The notes under the pieces: generated by a model
Database searches by the model: none
Seen by the model: only the letters and a program-made list of their open reading frames with translations
What the model was told of the DNA's origin: nothing
Part shown: positions 50,034 to 59,693 of the stretch, one piece after another
Numbering within the stretch: position 1 is the stretch's first letter
How the letters are laid out: the number at the start of each line of letters is the position of its first letter
Source: Ciona intestinalis
Taxonomy: Eukaryota > Chordata > Ascidiacea > Phlebobranchia > Cionidae
Assembly: GCF_000224145.3 (NCBI RefSeq)
Contig: NC_020168.2
Span: forward strand, 124,001 to 188,000
Length of the DNA: 64,000 bases
Direction: 5' to 3'
Translations under genes and position numbers: made by a program

Positions 50034-52878
50034 CTGATTAGCCATTATATAGTGGGGTGGGGAAAGATGGGACACCTTATCATTCTATTTTCTCGCCTCA
50101 TTTATTAGTAAACAAAGAAAAACATTCAACGAATTGTAAAACCGTATTCTAACGACTCCCATAGATCGGTGTTAATTGTTTAAAACACGATCAGGATATT
50201 TGGATATTATGTGCTAAAGGTGTTCCATCTTCCCCCACCCTACTATATAACAAACAAGTTTGTTGTTTGTTACCACCTTGCATAGATAGGCGTTCATCCA
50301 ACGAGTGAATGTTCGTTTCTGGACTTTCTGTTGTTCATCTGGAAATGAAATATGGTTGATTCAATTATAAATGCTAATAGTACAATAATGATTGTGGTAA
50401 TTGGCCAAACCCCTGGCCCAAATCCTTAGACCAATAGCGTGCAACGCTGTGAGACTTTACCCACAAGGAATAGAATAATACGATGATGATGCTACTGTAG
50501 GCAAAACATGTTAGACTGTATTTTGATATCAGACTGATAACGTATGTTTCATAAAATACAAGTTGTTAGACTGGAATTTTGTTGGTTACCTATTTCGTAG
50601 CATAAATCATGTTAATGATATAGGCCTATTAATCAATTCTAATAAACTTATTTTGTTTTGTTCATAAACTCACAATAAAAGTTGTAAGAAAACTTAACTT
50701 ATAGTCTTAACTAATGATCAAATTACAGTTTTCATTGATAAATAGAACGATTTACAACAAAATAAAAATTTCTATGGGGCATTGTGATGTAACAATAGAA
50801 CAAAGAATGATGTTCAACCAATTGTGATGTCACTACTATTTCATATTTCCCGCTCAAACTTTAAACAAGCTTCCCAACACTGGGTAAACATATATGATAT
50901 ATTACGATGCAACGTATTTAAACACTGTTCAAATATTGAGTAATACCAGATCTACTGTTAATGCGTTGACTATGATGATGCAAACCAAAGATATCTTTAC
51001 ATTGTGTATTATAATATGCCATAAAATTTACAACATGGCCGCTCAAAATAAATAAAAATATTTGACTTTATCATGCTGTGGCTAAGGTTTAATGCCCAGA
51101 CATGTCAGGACAAGGGTTTTGTTTGGAAACGTTTGGTTTTCATTGCTAATCAACAGAGTTAATGATTAATCAATGTCACAAAAGGTAAACCTAAATAAGT
51201 TTTGAACAAAACCAAACACTATTTTCCACTGCCTATACAGAATCAGATTAATAAATTTTGTGCTTGATTAGAATTGAAATGTAAACAAATACATAAGACT
51301 GTTTATATAAAAAAGTTATATCACCAAGACGTATTAAATTCAATTTTAAATAAAAAATACTCATTTGTAAAAAGAATATTACAAGTTATTAAATATCTTG
51401 GAGCACGAATCTTTACCTATTTATCACTTTCATTATATAAAAAAATAAAATAATAATAAGTTTCAAAAACATTATAAGAGAACAAGTTGTAAGAAGTTCC
51501 ATTATAGTGTGTATCATGGTGGTTGACACATTCCATTGGTTGCTATGGAAGCCATTGAAATGACCATAATCCAGAGCGGCAGGTCTAAGCTTGTTAGAGC
51601 TACTGTGATTGGTGAATGGCTAGTATATCAAGTGTTTGCTTTGGCTCTACGTTTCAATAGACACAAAAGTGTGCGGGATTTCACTGATGCCAAAACTATT
51701 ATTATCATTGTTTAATTGAAAACTTTGCCCTACTATATTACGGCGTAAACAATTTGTGGTTATTAAGTGGAACTGTAACTTAAAGAACCAACAACTGTAT
51801 ATTATATTTATAGAATCGTACACATTTAGTTGACAGACTAAAGACTGGATAAGATATTTATTTTTCATGTACAGAATTGTAACTTAATGTGCTAAAAGTG
51901 GCAACAAACAGACAAGAAATGAAAGACTACTAATGTAGTTTTTTTATCAAAAACAGATGAAAGACTAAATAGTAGCCCACATATTACAGCTTCAATATTT
52001 CAATGAGACACAACATAAGTATGATACAAGTACATACCATTGACTTAATGTTATTTCTAATAGCTAGATTAGGTAAGATGAAAATATGGGTTGTATATTA
52101 AAATTACAGCAAACATTATTTCCAATACTTAGACACAAAATTGTAGTGGTTAACTCAAAGCTTTAGACAATTCACGTAATTTAAACAAAAAAATGGTAAA
52201 ACTAAAGTAGGAATACATTGCGTTGGATAAATGTCAAACTAAAATTAAAAAACAAAAAGGGTCGGTTCTCGGTAAAATAAACTTGGTATCCCTTACTTTG
52301 TAATTCCATGACAACTTTAGGAAAATTATACGAGTTTCGTCCGATGTTTGCGGAAGGTTGTCTTCGACGGGGGAGACGAAGATCAATCTGTATTAACATA
52401 GATATCATATATTTATATTAACATAGATATTTATACATATATATATTTTATATCACATGTACTATTATAAATAGGTCTATCACACACATATATATATATA
52501 TATTATAGATATCACATATATTAAGTTATTAACATATATAATATTAATAACGCATCTATGTCACTTTTTTTCTTATGTATTAACATACTTACCAATACCA
52601 TATACATTACCATAGATGTCACATAAATATAAAAAACAAATGTAAACACAAAAGGTCTGGCACCAACACTTTACATATTTTTAAACAATATTATTGTTTA
52701 CCTAATTTAGTTTTTTTTTATTAAAGTTTGAAATATAAATACATTTTAAGAAAGCTTTGTTGATATTTTATATAATGATTACTGATTGTTCTATTATGAT
52801 ATATATTATAATATATAATTATAACGGTAAAACGGTTACCTCTTCCTGTCCAACTTGCAAGGACTGTCTTGATGCCAT
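24999..52878 (-). CDS. SYNE: Nesprin-like giant protein: tandem CH actin-binding domain plus spectrin repeats (3' end not seen)
   Basis: 38 coding exons (descending): 52878-52840, 52387-52297, 50338-50277, 49763-49668, 49336-49253, 49038-48946, 47427-47243, 45429-45224, 43018-42915, 42495-42340, 41944-41837, 41520-41356, 41081-40961, 40643-40483, 40126-39974, 39504-39349, 38977-38660, 38198-38055, 37657-37484, 37091-37004, 36670-36447, 35979-35801, 35247-35130, 34641-34475, 34093-33958, 33554-33426, 32931-32818, 32364-32263, 31280-31104, 30623-30339, 29998-29882, 27909-27739, 27366-27184, 27127-27012, 26955-26842, 26439-26328, 25747-25655, 25193-24999; 1,812 codons with no frame break. CH1: VQKRTFTRWMNAYL, DLFTDLKDGTKL, RLQRVHYLSNI, IKLVNIHPAGIVDGKP, LGLLWTIILYFQ. 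A Ser-rich linker follows (IEEITNNL, STSSLDS). CH2: KWQGAAKKALLQWV, VKDFGPSWRDGRAFHSMIH, DVDRPDEKSIMTYVAQF. Then about 1,490 residues of helical spectrin-like repeats. The CH pair and linker point to SYNE1/2, which tie actin to the nuclear envelope. No KASH is seen; the last exon ends on a usable donor (GTAATA). Confidence 0.87.
25238..25508 (+). mobile_element. MITE subfamily 2, enlarged or composite copy
   Basis: Left end, then unrelated sequence, then a second left-type body (GCGTTAGCACATAACATACC) and the right end. Nesprin intron. Confidence 0.55.
26003..26310 (-). mobile_element. SINE, nearly full
   Basis: Tail unit (ATGTAACTTGTTTATCCTCG, AACGACAGTCGTTATAACAT, GCTTACGAGTTAC), body (GCTGGAGCAATTGCCGTTAA) and head region (CAGCACCAAGCCTCGAACCG, CGCACCAACCACTGTGCCAC). 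It lies directly against nesprin exon 26439-26328. Confidence 0.7.
26568..26766 (-). mobile_element. MITE subfamily 2 copy
   Basis: Nesprin intron. Confidence 0.75.
28268..28464 (+). mobile_element. MITE family 1 copy
   Basis: Nesprin intron 27909/29882, a long intron that otherwise holds no exon-like sequence. Confidence 0.82.
28850..28960 (-). mobile_element. SINE tail unit
   Basis: TGTAACTGAATTATCCTTGT and ACAACGACAGTCGTTATAAC; same nesprin intron. Confidence 0.6.
29107..29300 (+). mobile_element. MITE family 1 copy
   Basis: Same nesprin intron; left end diverged, right end intact. Confidence 0.78.
30035..30310 (-). mobile_element. SINE, degraded
   Basis: Tail motifs (ACAACAGTCGTTATAACATG, TTCTGTTCCATACAC) and body/head scraps between nesprin exons 30339 and 29998. 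Confidence 0.55.
30650..30925 (-). mobile_element. SINE, tail and body
   Basis: Contains GGCAACGACAGTAGGTATAA, GTGCCCGCTTACGAGTTA and GGGTTGGAGCAATTGCTGTT. Confidence 0.65.
31285..31613 (-). mobile_element. SINE with two tail units and tRNA-like head
   Basis: Two tandem tail units (from 31285 and from about 31390), a short body and a reverse-strand tRNA-like head: GCGCTTACCACTGCGCCACG is the complement of an A box (TGGCGCAGTGGTAAGCGC). The clearest evidence here that the SINE is tRNA-derived. Confidence 0.72.
32395..32737 (-). mobile_element. Truncated MITE followed by a full MITE family 1 copy
   Basis: A left-end fragment at 32395-32460 is followed by a complete copy at about 32530-32737 in the same orientation. 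Nesprin intron. Confidence 0.75.
33040..33286 (+). mobile_element. SINE, head to tail
   Basis: Forward copy with B box GGGTTCAAATCTCGAC, body (TCCTTGGGCAAGACACTTAG, GAGCAATTGCTCCAACC) and tail (GTTACATATGTGGTAACTTT, AGCGAGGATAGAAAAGTTAC). Confidence 0.72.
33575..33830 (-). mobile_element. SINE, tail and body
   Basis: Tail (GGTGTTCTGTTTCATACACC, CCGCTTACAAGTTACCATG) and body (GTTGGAGCAATTGCCGTGAA). Confidence 0.65.
34665..34920 (-). mobile_element. SINE, tail and body
   Basis: ATGTAACTTATTTACCCTCA, CATACACCTCGTGGGCGC and TTGCCCAAGGACACAAAC; another body fragment sits at about 34240-34440. Confidence 0.65.
34921..35080. mobile_element. Small inverted-ended element with homopolymer core
   Basis: Begins ATGGCGCAGCCAGGGG and ends TAGCTGCGCCACTGGTGC around a core of C, A and T runs. 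A relative at about 36057-36140 starts GTGGTGCAGTCAGGGG and ends CAGGCTGCGCCACTGA. A non-autonomous DNA element is likely; its family is not assigned. Confidence 0.5.
35455..35762 (+). mobile_element. SINE with two tail units
   Basis: Head (TGGTAAGCGCGCCAACGC, GGTTACGGGTTCAGGAC) followed by two tandem tail units. Confidence 0.65.
36165..36440 (+). mobile_element. SINE, degraded, head to tail
   Basis: Contains CAATTGCTCCAACCCAGT, TATGTAGTAACTTGTAATA and AAACACCAGCAACCCATG; ends next to nesprin exon 36670-36447. Confidence 0.55.
39060..39195 (-). mobile_element. SINE tail unit
   Basis: Nesprin intron; another diverged copy with tail and body lies at 39750-39905. Confidence 0.55.
39590..39675. 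repeat. Palindromic tandem of a TTCGTATGGATGGAAATATA unit
   Basis: About three units of GTATGGATGGAAATATAT alternate with their reverse complement (ATATATTTCCATCCATA), able to form a long hairpin. Nesprin intron. Confidence 0.6.
43062..43470 (+). mobile_element. SINE heads in tandem
   Basis: Contains GGTGTAGTGGTTAGATGTGT (A box region), GGTTATGGGTTCAAAGCATG (B box), body, then a second B-box segment GGTTATGGGTTCAAGGCTTG and body. Between nesprin exons 45224 and 43018. Confidence 0.6.
45110..45220. repeat. ACAAAACAAAATTT-type low-complexity tandem repeat
   Basis: Seven or so diverged copies of an ACAAAACAAAATTTT unit directly downstream of nesprin exon 45429-45224, beginning only a few bases from its donor. 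Confidence 0.6.
45454..45655 (-). mobile_element. MITE family 1 copy
   Basis: Just upstream (in + coordinates) of the hAT-type element, same nesprin intron. Confidence 0.8.
45682..46997. mobile_element. hAT-type DNA transposon with 8-bp target duplication
   Basis: Termini TAGGGATGTGC (45682) and GCACATCCCTA (to 46997) are perfect inverted repeats, flanked by GTCAATTG on both sides (45674-45681 and 46998-47005), the 8-bp duplication of the hAT superfamily. Subterminal regions are packed with CGAGC/GCTCG repeats (GCGCTCGGCT, GCCGAGCGCCGAG), typical of transposase-binding arrays. The interior has no frame I recognise as transposase and includes a 50-N gap, so it is probably non-autonomous. Lies in the nesprin intron between exons 47243 and 45429. 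Confidence 0.85.
46678..46727. other. Assembly gap (50 N)
   Basis: Run of N inside the hAT-type element; its true length is unknown. Confidence 0.99.
47515..47541. repeat. (TA)n microsatellite
   Basis: Uninterrupted TA repeat in a nesprin intron; a longer one lies at 49998-50031. Confidence 0.9.
47550..48940. other. Long nesprin intron without recognisable features
   Basis: AT-rich. Two diverged copies of a sequence with TGTGCCCAG and CAATAAGACA/CAATAAAACAGA occur at about 48,470 and 48,690 (about 200 bp apart), suggesting a local duplication; otherwise nothing. Confidence 0.4.
50047..50248 (-). mobile_element. MITE family 1, near full copy
   Basis: Preceded by (TA)n; 29 bp from nesprin exon 50338-50277. 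Confidence 0.85.
50340..52295. other. Large 5' intron of the nesprin gene, no features
   Basis: No exon-like frame, MITE or SINE seen in about 2 kb between CH-domain exon 50338-50277 and exon 52387-52297. Confidence 0.4.
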
Positions 52879-53268
52879 TTTTGCTTGTTATGTTACGTTT
52901 GCAAATATATTAACTTAAACATTTTAAGCATTCTAAAACAGAAAGAGAGTTTTAAAATCTTTAAGTTTATTGATCATAACACAATACAAAAAGTGGTGTA
53001 ACAGACTTTTTAAATCAGAAGTCACTGTTCTCGCAACCAAGTTAACAATCAGAAATATTGTGCTACCACTACCAGGCATAACGAAATTAATTTTTCCAGG
53101 TCATCCCATATAAAAACATGGTGTATTTTTGACATTTCGTCTGCGATGTGACATGTCTTGCGTTTTTATACCAGATGAATCGCTAAATGATTATTAACAA
53201 TCACAATATAAAAAAATAAAATGACCATCAGAATTATATAAATTACACTTACAATACTTAGCGAATTG

Positions 53269-53526
53269 CCAGTCTGCAAAGTATGGCAGTTCCTGACGAG
53301 ATCTCGCGCGTGCAAGACGGTTAGTTTTCGCGTTCGCGTGTGCTATCATTAAAAATCTGCGTGCAAAGCATGTACATTTTCAAGCCACGTTAGGAAGACT
53401 TACTTAATTTAATACGTATTTTTTTTCTTTGTTTAATTAATTCGCGTGCGTAGGACAAATTGTGGCGTGCATAACCGAAAGTCTGTAAAAAAATCGCGCG
53501 TGCACCTGCCATACTCTGCAGTCTGG
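53269..53526. mobile_element. 258-bp non-autonomous hAT-like element with 8-bp target duplication
   Basis: 21-bp terminal inverted repeats, CCAGTCTGCAAAGTATGGCA(G) at 53269-53289 and its complement with two mismatches at 53506-53526, flanked by GCGAATTG at 53261-53268 and 53527-53534. CGCGCGTGCA motifs occur inside both ends. No coding capacity. It sits about 400 bp upstream of the nesprin start codon. Confidence 0.8.
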
Positions 53527-54414
53527 GCGAATTGTAATACATGCATACTGTGCGTCAGCCACATGTTTCACGATTTAAAAACAAGAAAGACATTAGGTGC
53601 ATGTGCGCGCTATAAAAAGGATTTCTGGTCAGTTTTAATACAAACATAATATTAACAGTTGTCATATGATAAAAAAAACTTGCCACTGAAAAATTCTTTA
53701 GTACTTTACAGATTAGGGTGGTGGAAAGTGTTAGAGGTTGGTAGTTAGGGGTTATTAGTTAGGGGCCTGGTGTTAGTATACTGTATTTTGTTTTAACATT
53801 GTACTACAAATTGATTAACATATAACTATGGTATAATAAATATGGTGGATAATATTTAATATAATAGGAATATACTGCTTTCTTTAATCAAAACTAAACA
53901 TATGGCTGTGTAGCTAATAAAATATAATATAGTAGTCAATCTAATTTTGTATGTTATGTACGATTTTCATTTAAAACCACAGAAACACACTAAATCCAAT
54001 TGCTAAACTACCAACGGTAAATCTAAAATATCTTCTAATCAACGGTAACAGAACACAAATATATATAAACCCAGAACTATCGCTATTTGGAGTGTTTCAC
54101 ACAATATGCGCAAGACGCTATTTAGTTTGTATAACCACATTCATCACCGCCATCATATCTCTAGGGACGCGCCATTTTATTTGAAACTTCAAACGTTACC
54201 AGCCAAGCGGCGTGCTGTGCTTAGTTATCCAAACGCGACACTGTGTGGTCGGAACTTTATTTGGGACAAATAATATATTTATTGGTCCCTCGCATGCCGA
54301 TTTTTGTTTATTTAAATTGAGCAACTGGTGTAATACTGTATTATTATAGCATTGAGTATATGTTAGTTGAAATTATGTAAGCCAATATGGCGAAAAGTGA
54401 TGGGTAGTCTTTAA

Positions 54415-54420
54415 TTTATT
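54415..54420 (-). terminator. Poly(A) signal of VTI1B
   Basis: TTTATT on +, i.e. AATAAA on -, about 275 bases after the stop codon. Confidence 0.55.
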
Positions 54421-54693
54421 ATTAAATGAATTTAAAAACCTTGAACGATGTGCATTTGAATATAGGCACATAAGTGGTATCACCCAAAAATGACAATACA
54501 ACGAAACATAAGAAAATAAAAAAATATATTGCACCGGAAGTATGACGCCACTTTAGGAAGGATCTATTGTGACTCGAATATGATGTAACAACACGTAATA
54601 TGACGCCGCTAACGTGGAAAATGTCACAGCTGATGCAGAGATTCAATGTACCAAATAAACACAAACAAATTGCACCACAAAACCAACACACTG

Positions 54694-57600
54694 CTAGGAT
54701 TGCTTTTGAAAGAAGTCTCTGTATACTAAGAAACCAATTGATCCAAGTTCAAGTGCAATTATAAAGATTAATAATATTCTGTTTGATATGATGTTTCTAC
54801 TAATGCTGCGCAATATTCGCTTCGTCTGTGATAACTCATCATCTGTACCTTGTAGCTGAAAAAATAACAAAACAAATATCAAGTGAGTGGAGCATTAATG
54901 ATTTAGGCATAGAACATACAAGGAAAACAATTCATAATTGTATATTCACAAACAATGCAGGGAACATGCATAAAACCGACATTTTTACATGTTTTCTTTA
55001 TACAAATAGTTTTAAAGGGGATGTTAATGTTGTATTACCATAAATATTCCGAGAACCACTGGTGTAAGCTGTACATTAATCACTGATTGCAACCAAAGTG
55101 AACCAACAAATGCGTAACTTGCTTTATCCTTGCGTAGTCAAAAAACGACAGTCATTATTACACGGGTGTTTATACAGCTTGTTTCAGCGTACGAGTTACC
55201 ATATTACTGTGTGGGTGAATATAAAAATAGCATACTAATAAACAAATAGCATACCCGATCTCTTGTACGATGCAGTTGCTCTCTCTGTTGGTCAAGATTA
55301 CCAAGCACTTCATTTCCAATTACTTCACTTTCAGCGGAAATGATGTTTGACCTTGTTATGCTATCACTTGCACGCTGCATGCTTTGTTGGCCCAGTAACA
55401 TCAGTGACTGTTCGTTGTCCTGTTGTTGTATCATATTATTTACTGTTCATTGCAAACATGTAGCTAAAGCAATTATAGATTTGTAACTGTAAAGGATTTG
55501 TACCAAATAGATTATTTAAACTAGATTTTTAATTTGGGTAATGTTTTTATTTTAGCTAGAGTTATAACTTTAGCTAGATTTCCAACAGCACTGCCATGTC
55601 TTATTTTTTACATCATAGCAAATTATTGGAAAATAAATTGTTTTTTTATCAATTAAGGTAAAAATATCGAACATCGAGCCTGGTATCCTTCAGTTACAAT
55701 GCCTAATGACTGAGCCATGGCAATGAATTACCCAGAGACATAAGTAGTGCAACAACCTATAACCCATTAGTGGCCACTGGGTCCAATTAAAGGACACTCG
55801 CTGTAAATAGCAGCAGTATTAAGCAAAAGTTGGTATTCTTCATTTATGCCACATATTATAGTCAAATATTAAAACCGGTTAGTTAACTCCCAACCTGGTG
55901 ATGATTATTTGATGGGAACTGAGATGAGCTACCACGTCCATAACTTGCTTGTCTCATATACGAAGGCTTCTGTTTAAAACATGAAATATTTATGTGAATG
56001 TAAATCATATGCACATAATACATGCAAGGCAGTGAGAGGAACAACATATATGAATTGGGCAACACGTCAGCACGTCACTCCATTCATTACAGTGAATCAC
56101 TTCCTTATGGTGTAGGAAAGTGAAAAACAGGAAAACAACCAAATTTTGCTGTTAAAAGAACAGAATCAAAAATTAAACAATATCTAAAGCCAATTACTTT
56201 AACACGTCAACTAATTAGAAAAATAGACAATATTTGGATGCAATCACTGTAACAACTAATGGTAAACTTTAAACTGAGTGGTTCTTAACCTATGGTACAT
56301 GAAGGTCTTCTAGGCGGTACATAAACACCTATTTAGGTTTACTTATCAAAAAAATTAACAGCCTTTAAGTATAGTTTACAATTTTTGTGCCTACACTGCA
56401 TTTTTGAATAGGTTTTAATATTTTGAATATATGGGAACTGTAGGAAACAAAGAAAGCCAGAAAAGTTCAACGGTAGATCGAATTTGAACCGAATTTTGGT
56501 ATTTACCTGTAAATTTAATATGACAGATTCAAGTTCAAATTTAAGTGTTTTAATTTCCCGATTCATAGAAGCTTGGGAGTTAGTTGGTGCTTGATACACC
56601 TCGTTTTCAAGATCTTTAACCTATGCAGTTGACAATATACATAAAGCCTACAATATATATTTTATATATTTTACCAAAGCTATTTATTTTAGTAAAAAGT
56701 ACAAGTCAACAGCTTAATCTTTAAACGATAAAAATTAACACCAACAAAGGCAACAGGCGCCAACAGCAAGAATATATATTAATTTTAGTAATAAGTAGAA
56801 GAACCTTTAGCATGTCAGAATCATGCCTTATTTTACTAATATCATGTGTGATTTACATTAGATTGTTTTAAGCCATCATCTAAATATAATTGTAACAGTC
56901 TAATCGCTTTGTCTGTTTATAGAGTAGAAATGACTAATGTAAACAAACACTAATATAGTAGGCATAGCATAGCACCATGCTTTTGATATAAACATAGTAG
57001 TCTAGTAGTAGTATGAAATTCCTATGTTGAAACTGTATGTACATGTATTTAGAAACTTTTTATAGCTTTTAGGTTGTAAAAATGTTTGCCAGGCAACAAT
57101 ACATTATTTACAAAACTTAAGTGCATGGATTTATCTGAGCATACACTGTAAGACTTTATTATTTCAAAAGTTTTAAGGGTTTATCCCGTTTATGTTGCTT
57201 ATTTACCAGTATTTGTGCCCGAGTACATTTTCGATTGACTTCTTTTTCAACAATTTGTCTTTCTTCTGCAAATTAAAAAATAACGGGCTATAGATACACT
57301 TCAAAATAACATGTAGTCCATGTAGAAATATATAATCTACCATACTAAAATGCATAACCTAGTGGTAACTGATGGAATGTCCAAATGGTCAGCCACACAC
57401 AAAACATAAACAAAATTAAAATTTCACACAAAGTCACATACATGGTAAATGGTAACTCGTGGTTCATAAAACATAACACCTGTGTTATAGCGACTGCCTG
57501 GCCAAATAAAAATAAATAAGTTACATACTAACCAACCAGACACGATGCGTATAAAATAGAACACCTGTGACTGTCGTTGCCCAGCCGGGTGAGGATAAAA

Positions 57601-57828
57601 AAGTTACATTCATTCCCCCCATGCATATATACTAAAATGAATGGGCTTACTCATTTGCCATTCCAGCTAAAACATCTGTTTTATATTAGATAAGTTACAT
57701 TCATTCATACACCATTCCATCTTACCTCCAACAGCATTCCTAAAATCACTTTGTTTTCCAAGTTGTTTCAGATCAATAAGAAGACTCCGCAAACTTTCTT
57801 TTGTGTCTTCATACAACTCACGAGACAT
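54694..57828 (-). CDS. VTI1B: Vti1b-like Q-SNARE
   Basis: Six exons (descending) 57828-57726, 57266-57208, 56620-56507, 55969-55895, 55419-55255, 54855-54694; 225 residues, close to the usual length of about 230. The N-terminal region begins MSRELYEDTKESLRSLLIDL and is helical, as in the Vti1 Habc bundle. The SNARE motif runs from SDSITRSNIISAESEVIGNE through LDQQREQLHRTRDR and DDELSQTKRILRSISRNII. The C-terminal anchor ILLIFIIALELGSIGFLVY is followed by RDFFQKQS at the very end. LELxxxGxLVYxxFF at the tail resembles VTI1B more than VTI1A. It acts in late endosome and trans-Golgi membrane fusion. Exon 4 uses a weak donor (GTTGGG). AATAAA on this strand lies at 54415-54420. Confidence 0.9.
55095..55215 (-). 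mobile_element. SINE tail unit
   Basis: GCGTAACTTGCTTTATCCTT and GTTTCAGCGTACGAGTTACC; VTI1B intron 5. Confidence 0.55.
57425..57615 (+). mobile_element. SINE tail units
   Basis: Two diverged tail units (AAAGTCACATACATGGTAAA; GTGAGGATAAAAAAGTTACA). VTI1B intron 1. Confidence 0.55.
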
Positions 57829-59117
57829 AATAACCTTAACACATGCTTCTGTAACATTTACGTAAATAATGACAAAATGAATGATAAATATTTACAGTTA
57901 CACAGAAAAACAACCAAATATTATCCCTTAGTTTATTCGCACTGAGCTTTTCAATGAAACTATCCAATATAAATATGTTGTATAAACACAAACTGTATTA
58001 CAAGTAAATCTTAAAGAAACTTGTGGGACAAATGGTCAAAATTGCAAAAGGCAGTGAAATAGTGTTTATATTGAAATAAATCAGTGCTTCTCAATCCCAC
58101 GGTCCTAACTCAGTTTTAGGAGCTCCTCTGAATTGGTTGGGTTGTTTACCATAATGGTTTAGAATAGTTTTTAAACTTTTTGCAATAAAAATTTTTTTAT
58201 ATATATATATATATATGAAAAGTTAAATGAAGTGTAGTTTTAAGAATTGAATCGTGAAAACTTTACAATTTTCATAGCTTTACATATTCGTACGAAAACC
58301 TCTGCTATTATCTTAGACTTAAACATTTGAGTCATGCCAAAAATTGAGAAGCACTGATAAGATTGTGGTTGGTATATCAAACATANNNNNNNNNNNNNNN
58401 NNNNNNNNNNNNNNNNNNNNNNNNNNNNNNNNNNNNNNATAGGAAAGTACAGCAATTAATTTTGACTTTGCAGATAAGCATTACCTTAACTTTAAGCATT
58501 ACCTAAATCTTCATTAATTATTTAGTGAAGGTAAAAGGTTGGATGGAATTACTTTTAAGTACGTTCAAATACACTCAAGAAATCCAATATCAGGAAAATA
58601 TGTTTTATTAAAAGTATGTCAGGCAAGAAAAGGCTTAATCCTTTATATTAAACTAATAGCCATCTGTTTGAAATAAATTGAAACCTCCACAAATACAAAA
58701 GTAATACTTTTGCATGTGATGCCATATGTAACAAAAAATGATCCAACACAAATGTTTTGTTGCCAATTAAAATACAGGGTCTAGTTTGTATACTAAACAC
58801 ATAAAATAAAATTTACTCCACTAACAAGTTTTTTATGTTAAAACTAACACTCAGGATATGTTACCCCTCTAAAAGGAAATGAAGAACTGCATGCAAACAA
58901 CACTATTATACAGTAATATGTGCAAAATCCAAATCAGTACAAGTATATATGGCAGATGTGTAATGTTTTAAAGATGAAAAAAACAACACATATGTTACAT
59001 TGCTTGTTATTGTTGTTGTAACTGTTTGCCAAAATTGTTGACCAAATTTCACAGCGGTGTTCTAAATAGTTTGCTTAACGTTTTGGGAATTGTAGCAATT
59101 TTTTTAATAACTAGTGT
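57829..59117. other. Intergenic between ARL6IP1 and VTI1B, with assembly gap
   Basis: N run at 58386-58438 (53 N), a short (TA)n at about 58199-58216; presumably ARL6IP1 3' UTR and VTI1B promoter. Nothing else recognised. Confidence 0.5.
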
Positions 59118-59693
59118 TTACTGACTTTTCTTCTTTCCCAAGCGACTCACGGCTTCTATCCCTTGCTTGAGTAATCCATGATGAGCCAATCCTGGTATTG
59201 CAGCAATTATCAATGCGATAAAGTAAGCTAACATGAGATTATGCATCTGGTTGCCAAGCCACGCCAGTGTGCTGAGTGAGACTGTAGAGATTGCGACATA
59301 CAACCATGGGTTGGTGTCTTTAAGCTTGAAGAGGCTCGACATACTTTTGCGAAACGTAACACGTGCGTTGGACAAAGCTGCACAGCCATTCGTGAACTCT
59401 TTCTCTTTGTCTCCGTTCCAGTTGGTCTCAGGAAACACAATAGGAGAGATGAATGGGATCAAATAATCCAGAAGACAAACCATCATCATGACCATCGAAA
59501 CTCCAGTTATAAGGGAAGGATCCAAATACCAAATCAAGAGAAATACGGCAGAAATAATCGCAAACACGATGCCAGGGTAAAACGGCTTCTCCCACTTTGT
59601 TAGCTTACTAGCAACTACAAAAATTTCCCTCCAACCTTTCAAACTTGATTTCATTGACTTGGCGTCTCCACTGGCACTAACATGGTCTTCCAT
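59118..59693 (-). CDS. ARL6IP1: ARL6IP1, reticulon-like ER membrane-shaping protein
   Basis: Uninterrupted 191-residue frame, ATG at 59693. It begins MEDHVSASGDAKSMKSSLKG and then shows two hydrophobic hairpins: AIISAVFLLIWYLDPSLITG with MVMMMVCLLDYLIPFISPI, and LYVAISTVSLSTLAWLGNQM with LMLAYFIALIIAAIPGL. WYLDPS, LxDYLxP, W-x-G/N-Q-x-HNL and PGLxxHG are the ARL6IP1 landmarks. The C-terminus KKSQ fits a KKxx ER-retrieval signal. Known role: ER tubule shaping and phosphoinositide phosphatase recruitment, partner of Arl6. The length matches the family (about 200). There is no intron, whereas vertebrate genes are split; intron loss or retrocopy are both possible, but the frame is intact. Confidence 0.93.
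   Translation of the reverse strand: MEDHVSASGDAKSMKSSLKGWREIFVVASKLTKWEKPFYPGIVFAIISAVFLLIWYLDPSLITGVSMVMMMVCLLDYLIPFISPIVFPETNWNGDKEKEFTNGCAALSNARVTFRKSMSSLFKLKDTNPWLYVAISTVSLSTLAWLGNQMHNLMLAYFIALIIAAIPGLAHHGLLKQGIEAVSRLGKKKSQ

Larger units (their letters stand above)
52879..54693. other. Intergenic: nesprin 5' flank and VTI1B 3' flank
   Basis: Contains the hAT-like small element described separately and the VTI1B poly(A) signal. No further exon seen; a 5' UTR exon of nesprin cannot be excluded. Confidence 0.5.

Noticed and set aside
24999..52878. Dystrophin, alpha-actinin, plectin or MACF as identity of the large - strand gene
   Set aside because: The Ser-rich CH1-CH2 linker beginning IEEITNNL and the CH2 landmarks fit nesprin best. 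No WW, EF-hand, plakin or GAS2 module is seen in the window.
54694..57828. VTI1A rather than VTI1B
   Set aside because: The C-terminal anchor pattern LEL..IG.LVY..FF and RILRSISR resemble VTI1B; confidence is high for Vti1, moderate for the paralogue.
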